A DNA stretch of 11,444 nt from an uncultured Candidatus Melainabacteria bacterium. GTDB taxonomy: Bacteria > Cyanobacteriota > Vampirovibrionia > Gastranaerophilales > Gastranaerophilaceae. Below the pieces are notes generated by a model. That model had not been told where the DNA came from. It made no database searches and was given only the letters and a program-made list of their open reading frames with translations. The stretch lies in assembly GCA_934754735.1 (NCBI GenBank), contig CAKVJE010000061.1:1-11444 (forward strand), given 5' to 3'. A program made the translations under genes and the position numbers. Below are positions 6,056-11,444 of the stretch, in pieces (positions within the stretch are counted from its first letter, which is position 1; every line of letters starts with the position of its first letter).

Positions 6056-6997
6056 ATGAAAGTAAGCGTAAAAGTTCCGGCAACTTCAGCAAACATAGGC
6101 CCTGGATTTGATTGTTTAGGGTTGGCGTTACCGATATATAATACCGTAACTATTGAAGAAACTGTGCTTCCCGGAACAGGTATAGAAATTAACATGATGG
6201 CAGAAGGCGAAGAAAGTCTTGATGAAATGATTTTCGACGATATTCCTCGTGATGAAAATAATATTGTTTATAAAGCGGTTGAAATGCTTTACAATTCAAT
6301 CGGTCAAGAACCTTCTGAATTAAGGATTAATATACAGTCTCAAATCCCTATTACACGTGGTTTGGGAAGCTCTGCAGCTGTAATTGTCGGCGGTTTAATC
6401 GCAGCTAACAAATTGTTAGGTTGTCCTGCTGATGAAACAGCTTTATTGTCAATTGCAACAGAAGTTGAAGGACATCCTGACAACGTTGCACCTGCTATTT
6501 TGGGTGGTTTTGTTTTGGCTTCTCAAGAAGATGATGGTTCAATTACCTATAGAAAGCTCAACTGGCCTTCTGAATGGGATATTACAGTTTGTGTACCGGA
6601 TTTTGAACTTTCTACAAATATCGCTCGTTCTGTATTGCCGGAAAGTGTTCCAATGCAAGATGCAGTTTATAATGCAAAGCATTTGGCAATGTTAATTGAA
6701 GCTGTTAATACAAAAGATGAAAAACTTATGAAAGTTGCGCTTCACGACAAATTGCATCAACCGTACAGAGAAAAATTAGTTCCCGGCATGAAAGAAATCA
6801 TGGAAGCATTTAAGCACGAAGACGGTGTACTAGGCTGTGTTCTTTCCGGTGCAGGCCCGACAATTTTAATAATTTCTCATAAGTATGATTTAGATAAAAT
6901 TAAATCAACTGTAAAAGAGATTTGGGAGCCACAAAGTATTAAAGTTGATATTAGAACATTAAAAGTTGAACCAAACGGTGCAGAGATATTAGAATAA
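6056..6997 (+). CDS. thrB: Homoserine kinase
   Basis: Phosphorylates L-homoserine to O-phosphohomoserine, the committed step to threonine. A GHMP-family kinase of 313 aa with all landmarks: N-terminal VKVPATSANIGPGFDCLGLAL (6-25), the phosphate-binding loop PITRGLGSSAA (98-108), EGHPDNVAPAILGG (138-151) lining the substrate site, and the C-terminal GHMP loop SGAGPT (264-269). Length is typical and the gene intact. AGGAGA at 6045-6050, 5 nt before ATG, fixes the start. It stands alone between its own promoter and a strong terminator; no thrA or thrC is adjacent, and no leader-peptide attenuator is visible in the short upstream region. Confidence 0.96.
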   Translation: MKVSVKVPATSANIGPGFDCLGLALPIYNTVTIEETVLPGTGIEINMMAEGEESLDEMIFDDIPRDENNIVYKAVEMLYNSIGQEPSELRINIQSQIPITRGLGSSAAVIVGGLIAANKLLGCPADETALLSIATEVEGHPDNVAPAILGGFVLASQEDDGSITYRKLNWPSEWDITVCVPDFELSTNIARSVLPESVPMQDAVYNAKHLAMLIEAVNTKDEKLMKVALHDKLHQPYREKLVPGMKEIMEAFKHEDGVLGCVLSGAGPTILIISHKYDLDKIKSTVKEIWEPQSIKVDIRTLKVEPNGAEILE

Positions 6998-7000
6998 ATT

Positions 7001-7037
7001 AAAAATTATGGGTACAAGATTTGTACCCATAATTTTT
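7001..7037 (+). terminator. Intrinsic terminator of thrB
   Basis: Perfect 17-bp stem: AAAAATTATGGGTACAA (7001-7017) and its exact complement (7021-7037) around a GAT loop, ending in six T (7033-7038). It begins 3 nt after the thrB stop. The A-rich left arm also gives a U-run on the other strand, though no minus-strand gene needs it. Confidence 0.9.
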
Positions 7038-7043
7038 TATATC

Positions 7044-7077
7044 CACAATTTGTCAAGATATATCTTGACAAATTGTG
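7044..7077. promoter_or_regulatory. Perfect 34-bp palindrome, probable hicAB operator
   Basis: CACAATTTGTCAAGATA (7044-7060) is followed directly by its exact reverse complement (7061-7077), with no spacer. It sits just ahead of hicA and encloses a consensus -35 box TTGACA (7065-7070). HicB here has a C-terminal ribbon-helix-helix-like segment, and HicB proteins with such domains repress their own operon by binding palindromes, so this is the natural operator. Followed by no T-run, it is not a terminator. Confidence 0.75.
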
Positions 7078-7095
7078 AGTGATGCTAAATAATAT
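7065..7095 (+). promoter_or_regulatory. Candidate hicAB promoter embedded in the palindrome
   Basis: The consensus -35 TTGACA (7065-7070) lies in the right arm of the palindrome. An AT-rich -10 follows, AATAAT at 7088-7093 with 17 bp spacing (TAAATA at 7086 and TAATAT at 7090 are alternatives). Transcription would begin near 7100, at or next to the in-frame ATG there, so the message could be leaderless. The -10 assignment is soft. Confidence 0.45.
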
Positions 7096-7099
7096 TATT

Positions 7100-7339
7100 A
7101 TGGCAAGCGTGGACAAAATTATAAAAAGTTTTTATGCATCAAAATTTGGGCATACTTTTGAAGATTGCCAAAAAGTTCTAGAATATTTAGGTTTTGAAGA
7201 AAAATCTTCAAGAGGTTCACATCACAAGTTTGTTAAAGCGGGTTTAAACAGACCTTTTATCTTAGCAAAACACAGACCTATTGACCCTGCCGCAATAAAT
7301 GAAATTTTAGAATTCGTCGAAAGGAGCAACGATGGTTAA
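7100..7339 (+). CDS. hicA: HicA family toxin (mRNA interferase)
   Basis: HicA toxins are small double-stranded-RNA-binding-fold proteins that cleave mRNA when free of HicB. From ATG 7100 the product is 79 aa with RGSHHKF at 38-44, which carries the catalytic-His region of the family (GSHH). It then has a basic strand PFILAKHRPIDPAAINEIL like the typical V..H...L..GTL..IL. The start is uncertain: GTG 7079 and ATG 7082 extend it by 7 or 6 residues, but neither has a Shine-Dalgarno, both lie against the operator, and the predicted transcript start is about 7100. The N-terminus MASVDKIIKSF also resembles related HicA starts. The gene overlaps hicB by 8 nt; toxin first, antitoxin second is the usual order. 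Catalytic residues look intact. Confidence 0.87.
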   Translation: MASVDKIIKSFYASKFGHTFEDCQKVLEYLGFEEKSSRGSHHKFVKAGLNRPFILAKHRPIDPAAINEILEFVERSNDG

Positions 7340-7679
7340 AGATTTAAAATATTATCTATCATTACCTTGGCAGTTTGAATTTACCAAACATCCGGATGGC
7401 AGATATTCTGCTGTGGTTGTTGGACTTTCTTGTTATTCCGGTGGCGATACATTAGAAGAAGCTTCAAAAGAAATTCAAGAAGCTCTGGAATTCTATATAG
7501 AAAGCTGTTTAGAAGATAATATGCCGATTTCTGAGCCACAAGATATAGAAAATGCTAGCGGTAGAATTGCAATAAGAACTTCGAAAACAACACATCTGAA
7601 ATTATTACAACTGTCTAAAAAAGAAGGGGTTTCTGTTTCACACCTCGTTAATGATGCGATTGTAAAACAGTATGGTTAA
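7332..7679 (+). CDS. hicB: HicB family antitoxin with ribbon-helix-helix C-terminus
   Basis: Neutralises HicA and represses the operon. The 115-aa protein has the partially degraded RNase H-like HicB domain at 1-70 (YYLSLPWQFEF, DGRYSAVVVGLSCYSGGDTLEEASKEIQEAL, then helical). The tail at 77-115, IAIRTSKTTHLKLLQLSKK then GVSVSHLVNDAIVKQYG, reads as a beta strand plus two helices of the Arc/MetJ ribbon-helix-helix type used for DNA binding. A strong Shine-Dalgarno, AAAGGAG just before 7327, precedes the ATG by 5 nt, whereas hicA has none, which would favour antitoxin excess. A terminator-like hairpin follows at 7700-7742. Confidence 0.93.
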   Translation: MVKDLKYYLSLPWQFEFTKHPDGRYSAVVVGLSCYSGGDTLEEASKEIQEALEFYIESCLEDNMPISEPQDIENASGRIAIRTSKTTHLKLLQLSKKEGVSVSHLVNDAIVKQYG

Positions 7680-7699
7680 ATTACCCAACTATAGAATGT

Positions 7700-7742
7700 A
7701 AAAAATCCTCTAATGATTTTAAATATCGTTGGAGGATTTTTT
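7700..7742 (+). terminator. Terminator-like hairpin that also buries the next gene's ribosome binding site
   Basis: AAAAAATCCTCTAA (7700-7713) can pair with TTGGAGGATTTTTT (7729-7742) in a 14-bp stem with one G.U pair and a 15-nt loop. It ends in six T, so it should terminate hicAB transcripts. The GGAGG at 7731-7735 in the right arm is at the same time the Shine-Dalgarno for the ATG at 7743, seven nt away. When transcribed through, the hairpin would hide that site. Confidence 0.75.
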
Positions 7743-8342
7743 ATGTATCGTTTACTAATTTCATTTCTTATGTTTTCTTTTTTAACTCCTGCTTTTGCAG
7801 CAAGCAGAACTATTGTTACGCAAAGTCCATATTATTATAATCCGAATTTTAACCATGGATATGCACGACCACATTGGAATAATGGCATTCCTCCACAAAG
7901 ACATCCATATTGTCATAATTGTTCATCTTTTTCTGACATAAATGCGCTAGAAAACTATACCTTAAATCGAAATTATGCAAGAGAAAGTGATTTACAACGC
8001 CTTGAACGTTTAGAGATGCAGGCATTTGGAGCACTACAGTCAGGAGATATAAATACAAGATACGATAATGTTAGAAGCGCAATTCTTTCGCGTCCAAAAC
8101 AGAATTATAGAACATCTTTGCTTCGTAACATTGGAAACTATTTTGGAGGGCAAATGACAGGATACACACCATCAATGGGTTCATCCAGTCCATTTGGATA
8201 TACAACAAGCTCATTTTCACCTTACCCAACAACTTATGGTAATTCTTCTATAACTGAATATTCTTCGCCATTTGGAGGAAGGGGCTATACAATCAACAAT
8301 TACAGTACAGGTTCTAATGCAGGAGTCAGAATTTTGGACTAA
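7743..8342 (+). CDS. Secreted Tyr/Ser/Gly-rich protein of unknown function
   Basis: A 199-aa protein with a clear signal peptide: MYRLLISFLMFSFLTPAFA then cleavage after AFA at about residue 19. I choose ATG 7743 because it gives the signal peptide and has GGAGG at 7731-7735. An in-frame ATG at 7713 would put ten residues ahead of it and lacks a ribosome site. The mature part starts with an aromatic/Asn/His-rich stretch including HPYCHNCSS (two Cys three apart, possible disulfide or metal ligands). A helical segment follows at 64-115, SDINALENYTLNRNYARESDLQRLERLEMQAFG, and the end is low-complexity Ser/Tyr/Gly/Pro with a near-repeat SSPFGY / SSPFGGRGY. The RLxRLExxxFG motif resembles short repeats in secreted proteins of Melainabacteria and cyanobacteria (from memory). 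No enzymatic motif was found. It stands alone between two terminators. Confidence 0.8.
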   Translation: MYRLLISFLMFSFLTPAFAASRTIVTQSPYYYNPNFNHGYARPHWNNGIPPQRHPYCHNCSSFSDINALENYTLNRNYARESDLQRLERLEMQAFGALQSGDINTRYDNVRSAILSRPKQNYRTSLLRNIGNYFGGQMTGYTPSMGSSSPFGYTTSSFSPYPTTYGNSSITEYSSPFGGRGYTINNYSTGSNAGVRILD

Positions 8343-8345
8343 TAC

Positions 8346-8382
8346 AAAAAGACAGCTATTATATTCAATAGCTGTCTTTTTT
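8346..8382. terminator. Bidirectional terminator between the convergent secreted-protein and SLH genes
   Basis: A perfect 15-bp stem, AAAAAGACAGCTATT (8346-8360) and AATAGCTGTCTTTTT (8367-8381), with ATATTC loop. It has T-runs on both strands because the arms begin with A5 and end with T6. It lies 3 nt after the + strand stop and about 16 nt past the minus-strand stop, so it serves both. Confidence 0.9.
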
Positions 8383-8398
8383 GTTATTTAAAACTTTA

Positions 8399-9538
8399 TT
8401 ATTCGTAAATATAACCGTTAGTTAAGTCAATCTTCAAAGGTCCAAGAAGTCTGATGTTAACAATTTGGTTAGGCATTGTTAGAACCTTAGCACCCTTGAA
8501 TATTTTTCTCCAGAAACCGATTTTAGCTGGGTCAAGAGTTGCAACACCATATAACATAACTGCTTGGTCATTTGGAGTTACCAAAAGTTCGTTCTTAACG
8601 ATAACTTCACCGTTTTGTTTGAACAATTTAGCTCTTTGAATATGTTTTACTTGACCTTTCAAGTCACTACCTTGTTCAATTAACAAATATTTATCTTTTG
8701 TAACGATATTTTTAGGAACTTTTGCTGTATAAATATCAGTTACGTTTGAAATTTGAGAACCAACTACTGTTTCCATTTGGATAGGAAAAATACTGCCGGC
8801 AGGAATAATACCGATTGAACCTTGAACTCTTACGTTGTCAACGATATAACCGTCAGCTGTTCTTTTTTGCATAGATTCAGCAAGCTTAGCGTTTGGATTT
8901 AATTTTGCTTCTTGCATCATCTTGTATAATAAAGCTGCAATTTCAGCCCTGTTTGCAGGTCTGTCTGATTCCAATTTGCCTTCATTACCAGGCATTACAA
9001 CAACTAAGTCTAACAATTGAGCTTTTGCTGCGGAAATCAAGAACCAAGCAGGCATTTGAGTATAATCTTCATAGCTCTTTGCAATGATATCTTGAGCTCT
9101 TTGTTCACTAATTTGTGAAGTAGTTAAAGCGTTTACGGCAATTGTGATTGCTTCAGCTCTTGTAACAGAGTCGTAAGGTCTAAAATCTGCTTCCTTTGAA
9201 TCAGGAATTAAATCAAAGTATACAGCTTTTTTGATAATATTATATGCCCAGAAATCAGGCTTAACATCAGTAAAATGAATATCTTGAGTAACATTAGCAT
9301 CTTCTTGACCTAAAGCCTTGATAGCCATAGACGCGAATTCTGCTCTTGTTACAGGAATATCAGGTTTATAAGTTCCATCAGGATAACCAACCACAACACC
9401 AACTTCTGTCAAGAATTTGATTGATTGATACGCCCAATGATTTTGATCCATATCTGTATAGAAAGCATTTGCTGCAGGGCAATTAAGCATAATAAGTGTG
9501 CTTAAAACGAACAACCCTTTAATTAGTTTTTTGAACAT
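8399..9538 (-). CDS. Exported protein with three SLH domains and a beta-rich C-terminal domain
   Basis: A 379-aa cell-envelope protein. The N-terminus is a signal peptide (hydrophobic LIKGLFVLSTLIML, cleavage after ANA at residue 25; LNC at 18-20 is not a good lipobox because Asn precedes Cys). Three S-layer homology domains follow: residues about 27-75 (HWAYQSIKFLTEVGVVVGYPDGTYKPD, VTRAEFASM), 88-136 (DFWAYNIIKKAV, VTRAEAITI) and 150-212 (PAWFLISAAKAQ, ANRAEIAALLYKM). The third is weaker. SLH domains anchor proteins to cell-wall polymers or, in some diderms, to peptidoglycan. Residues 230-379 are rich in alternating hydrophobic strands and are not recognised; there is no long porin barrel as in cyanobacterial SLH-OprB proteins. 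AAGGAGG at 9546-9552 (minus strand) lies 7 nt before the start. It is divergent from pgi and convergent with the secreted protein. Confidence 0.88.
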   Translation of the reverse strand: MFKKLIKGLFVLSTLIMLNCPAANAFYTDMDQNHWAYQSIKFLTEVGVVVGYPDGTYKPDIPVTRAEFASMAIKALGQEDANVTQDIHFTDVKPDFWAYNIIKKAVYFDLIPDSKEADFRPYDSVTRAEAITIAVNALTTSQISEQRAQDIIAKSYEDYTQMPAWFLISAAKAQLLDLVVVMPGNEGKLESDRPANRAEIAALLYKMMQEAKLNPNAKLAESMQKRTADGYIVDNVRVQGSIGIIPAGSIFPIQMETVVGSQISNVTDIYTAKVPKNIVTKDKYLLIEQGSDLKGQVKHIQRAKLFKQNGEVIVKNELLVTPNDQAVMLYGVATLDPAKIGFWRKIFKGAKVLTMPNQIVNIRLLGPLKIDLTNGYIYE

Positions 9539-9671
9539 TAAGTGTCCTCCTTTTTTGTCCTAATTTGGCTTAATTTTATCGTATATTAAATAAATAAGTA
9601 ATGCAATTTTTTTTAACAATTCTACATAATAAATTTTGCCTTTATTCAAGAAAAAATCGTAGTTAAAAAGT

Positions 9672-9700
9672 TTTATATATGATTTTCTTCATGGTAATAT
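9672..9700 (+). promoter_or_regulatory. Probable pgi promoter with extended -10
   Basis: TTTATA (9672-9677, 4 of 6 to the -35 consensus) is followed after 17 bp by TAATAT (9695-9700), with TG at 9692-9693 one base upstream as an extended -10. The start point would be near 9707, giving a 30-nt leader that holds AGGAG at 9725-9729. It shares its architecture with the mtnP promoter. Confidence 0.5.
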
Positions 9701-9703
9701 ATA

Positions 9704-9718
9704 GTTAAACAATTTAAC
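9704..9718. promoter_or_regulatory. Small palindrome at the presumed pgi transcription start
   Basis: GTTAAA (9704-9709), CAA, TTTAAC (9713-9718) is a 15-nt inverted repeat overlapping the predicted start point. It could be an operator or an mRNA 5' structure. In AT-rich DNA a palindrome this short can also occur by chance. Confidence 0.25.
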
Positions 9719-9736
9719 CAAAAAAGGAGAGTTAAT

Positions 9737-11035
9737 ATGTTAACTAAAAATTCATCATTAAGAACAGTTTTTTCAGGTGTTGATTTTTCAAAATATTCAT
9801 CTAAAACATCTGAATTTGTAAGTGAATTTTCTTCTCGTGCAAACAAAGAAGGCAAATTCTTAAACTGGGTAAATTTACCACAAGAACAATTAAAAAGATT
9901 AGACGACATCTATTCTTTAGCTTCAAAATTGAAAGCTCAAACAGGCGTTAACAAACTTAGCGTTATGGGTATTGGCGGTTCTAAACATACTGTAGAACAC
10001 ATGCTTGGTATTAACGGTTTGAACATTAATTCTGATTCTATATTCTTCTATTCAGATGTTGATTCAATCAGCTTGGCAAGATTTTTGCACAAATTAGGTA
10101 ACGATGTTTTATCTTCAAACTACCTAATCGCTTCAAAATCTGGTTCAACTTTTGAAACAAAAGACGGTTTCTTGAGAATTCAAAAAATGTTAGAAGATGC
10201 TTATATGGCTAAAGGTCAATCAGAAGAAGAAGCTAAAAAATCAGCAGCTAAACACTTTATCGCTGTAACTGATAAGAATGCTGAAAAGAGCGAACTTCGT
10301 AGAACTTCTAACGAAAACGGCTGGTTAGGCGATTTATTTATTCACGATGATGTTGGCGGAAGATTCTCAGCATTTGATGACCACGCTTTATTTACACTTG
10401 CTTTTGCAGGCATGAAAAAAGAAGACATGGCATCAATGTTACGTTCTGCTCAAGAAATTTCTTCTCAATCACTATCAGCTGATTTAGAAATTAACGATGC
10501 TTTAAAAGAAGGTATTTTCTGGGCTGATGCTAAACTTAACGGTATTGCAGCATCTGTTCACCAATATATGGGTTCAATGTTTGAAAATACAGTTTACTGG
10601 CACGCTCAAATGCAAAATGAATCTGTTAAAGACACATTGAAACAAATTGCTAAAGTTCCTGATGCTATGCACCACTCAGCTGAAGCACACTTTAATCCGG
10701 CTAACAAGTTAGTTTTCGCTCTAACTGTTCCTATTGATAACGGTGTTTGTGCTGAAAACGCAGAAGCTTACATTGGCGCTTTGACTAAGTCTTATGAATC
10801 AACAGGTGCATTCTTCAAAGAATATGTTGAAACAAATTCTCTAGGCTTAACTCCGGAAGCAGCCGGTGCTGTAACTCAATTAAGGGCATTTGCAACTTGC
10901 TATCAAGAAATCGTTGAAGCTGTTATGCAAAATAAACAACTTCCGGAAGTTCTAGATAGCGTTCTTCAACCACACGTAGAATTCTATAAAAAGAATTTGA
11001 AAGGTGGCGTTGTAGTTCCAGGTAGAATTTCTTAA
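9737..11035 (+). CDS. pgi: Glucose-6-phosphate isomerase (short, divergent form)
   Basis: Interconverts glucose-6-phosphate and fructose-6-phosphate in glycolysis/gluconeogenesis. The 432-aa protein shows a first SIS fold with GIGGS (78-82) and SKSGSTFET (133-141) for the sugar phosphate. It also has the PGI signature DVGGRFSAFD (205-214), then LFTLAFAG, NESVKDT (294-300, with the expected catalytic Glu) and MHHSAEAH (311-318, with the expected ring-opening His). Canonical enzymes end with a GVELGK-type motif carrying the active-site Lys. I cannot find it here: the C-terminus reads AAGAVTQLRAFATCYQEIV and then YKKNLKGG. It is also shorter than the roughly 450-550 aa of most PGIs. Upstream are AGGAG at 9725-9729 and its own promoter; it is a single-gene unit ending at a shared terminator. 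A related SIS-domain isomerase is possible but less likely. Confidence 0.87.
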   Translation: MLTKNSSLRTVFSGVDFSKYSSKTSEFVSEFSSRANKEGKFLNWVNLPQEQLKRLDDIYSLASKLKAQTGVNKLSVMGIGGSKHTVEHMLGINGLNINSDSIFFYSDVDSISLARFLHKLGNDVLSSNYLIASKSGSTFETKDGFLRIQKMLEDAYMAKGQSEEEAKKSAAKHFIAVTDKNAEKSELRRTSNENGWLGDLFIHDDVGGRFSAFDDHALFTLAFAGMKKEDMASMLRSAQEISSQSLSADLEINDALKEGIFWADAKLNGIAASVHQYMGSMFENTVYWHAQMQNESVKDTLKQIAKVPDAMHHSAEAHFNPANKLVFALTVPIDNGVCAENAEAYIGALTKSYESTGAFFKEYVETNSLGLTPEAAGAVTQLRAFATCYQEIVEAVMQNKQLPEVLDSVLQPHVEFYKKNLKGGVVVPGRIS

Positions 11036-11054
11036 TAAGTTCTAAAAAAGATAA

Positions 11055-11095
11055 ACAAAAAAGCGTTCAATATTTTATATTGGACGCTTTTTTGT
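11055..11095. terminator. Bidirectional terminator between convergent pgi and accA
   Basis: A 19-bp stem with one G.U pair: ACAAAAAAGCGTTCAATAT (11055-11073), TTT loop, and the complementary arm at 11077-11095, with six T in the right arm and six A in the left. It lies about 20 nt after the pgi stop and about 18 nt after the minus-strand accA stop, so it can serve both genes. Confidence 0.9.
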
Positions 11096-11112
11096 ATTAA
11101 TGTTTAGTATTA

Positions 11113-11444
11113 TTATGCTTCTGTAAATCTACCCATTTTACGGAATTTATTGTATCTTTCATTTCTTAATTCTTCAGAAGATTTTTTAGAAAGTTCATCA
11201 AGCGCATTTATAATTGATGATTTCATATTATTAGTAACTTCAGCATAATCAGTATGCGCGCCGCCTAAAGGTTCAGGAATTTCTTCATCAATAATATCGA
11301 ATTCCAACAAATCTTTAGAAGTAATCTTCAAAGCTTCTGCTGCGTCAGCAAATTTTGCCGCATCTCTCCAAAGAATTGAAGCACAACCTTCAGGAGAAAT
11401 TACTGTATAATAAGCGTGTTCAAGCATCATTACTCTGTTTGCAA
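11113..11444 (-). CDS. accA: Acetyl-CoA carboxylase carboxyltransferase subunit alpha, C-terminal part (5' end outside window)
   Basis: The alpha subunit of the carboxyltransferase that, with AccD, moves the carboxyl group from biotin on AccB to acetyl-CoA, making malonyl-CoA for fatty acid synthesis. About 110 C-terminal residues are visible. They enter with ANRVMMLEHAYYTVISPEGCASILW, matching the well conserved NxxxMLExxxYSVISPEGCAxILW. They continue with AAEALKITSKDLLEFDIIDEEIPEPLGGAH (the acyl-CoA/biotin site region), and end with a charged helical tail. The frame stays open to base 11444, so the gene runs off the window. The in-frame ATG pair near 11430 is internal, not a start. It is the only biotin-dependent component seen here and is 9 kb from the BioD-like gene. 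Confidence 0.95.
   Translation of the reverse strand, partial: ANRVMMLEHAYYTVISPEGCASILWRDAAKFADAAEALKITSKDLLEFDIIDEEIPEPLGGAHTDYAEVTNNMKSSIINALDELSKKSSEELRNERYNKFRKMGRFTEA

Noticed and set aside
7079..7099. GTG 7079 or ATG 7082 as the hicA start
   Set aside because: They have no Shine-Dalgarno and abut the operator. The predicted transcript start and family N-terminus favour ATG 7100, though this is not certain.
7713..7742. ATG 7713 as the start of the secreted protein
   Set aside because: It puts MILNIVGGFF before an otherwise ideal signal peptide and has no ribosome site. GGAGG fits the ATG at 7743.
8456..9538. SLH protein as a lipoprotein (Cys20)
   Set aside because: The residues before Cys are MLN. 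Asn at -1 does not fit a lipobox, and ANA|F at 25 is a good signal peptidase I site.
9553..9640. A minus-strand promoter for the SLH gene
   Set aside because: Several AT-rich hexamers (such as TACGAT 17 bp after TTGCAT) exist, but none matches well enough to choose.

Overview
The window looks like chromosomal DNA of an AT-rich bacterium (GC in the mid-30s by eye). My best guess is a gut member of the Vampirovibrionia/Melainabacteria (Gastranaerophilales-like), with modest confidence. The hints are a secreted protein with three SLH domains, a YggT-family membrane protein, and a small secreted protein with an RLxRLExxxFG-type motif that I associate with that lineage. RqcP and the other housekeeping genes would also fit some Bacillota. 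No tRNA, rRNA, CRISPR array, transposase or prophage gene is visible.

Left part (1-2244, all +): a tightly packed operon with the 3' end of a purine nucleoside phosphorylase, then rqcP (stalled-ribosome rescue), yjbQ, a bioD-like ATPase/synthetase and rsmD (16S rRNA methyltransferase). Most junctions overlap (ATGA, 7 nt, TAATG), so translational coupling is likely. After it, 2245-2584 is a non-coding stretch rich in repeated CCCTCTCC/GGAGAGGG arms. It looks like a small interspersed repeat or structured RNA, and a possible 32-aa ORF lies inside it.

Middle (2516-6997, all +): an extended -10 promoter leads into mtnP (methylthioadenosine phosphorylase). A hairpin of the same repeat family follows, then yggT, a TPR-glycosyltransferase fusion and a GNAT-like protein that overlap one another end to end. 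thrB (homoserine kinase) has its own promoter and ends at a strong intrinsic terminator. The two nucleoside phosphorylases at either side of the repeat supply purine and methylthioadenosine salvage.

Right part (7044-11444): a hicA-hicB toxin-antitoxin pair sits behind a perfect 34-bp palindrome that contains a consensus -35 box. A terminator-like hairpin follows whose right arm is the ribosome binding site of the next gene, a secreted Tyr/Ser/Gly-rich protein. A bidirectional terminator then separates it from a convergent SLH-domain protein (-). pgi (+), divergent from the SLH gene, has an extended -10 promoter. It shares a second bidirectional terminator with the convergent accA (-), which is cut by the window edge.

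Most genes are ordinary metabolism and translation. The least ordinary features are the repeat element, the palindromic hicAB control region, the hairpin-masked start of the secreted protein, the divergent BioD and phosphoglucose isomerase, and the YggT/TPR-GT/GNAT cassette. I did not find a clearly new multi-gene defence or mobile system.
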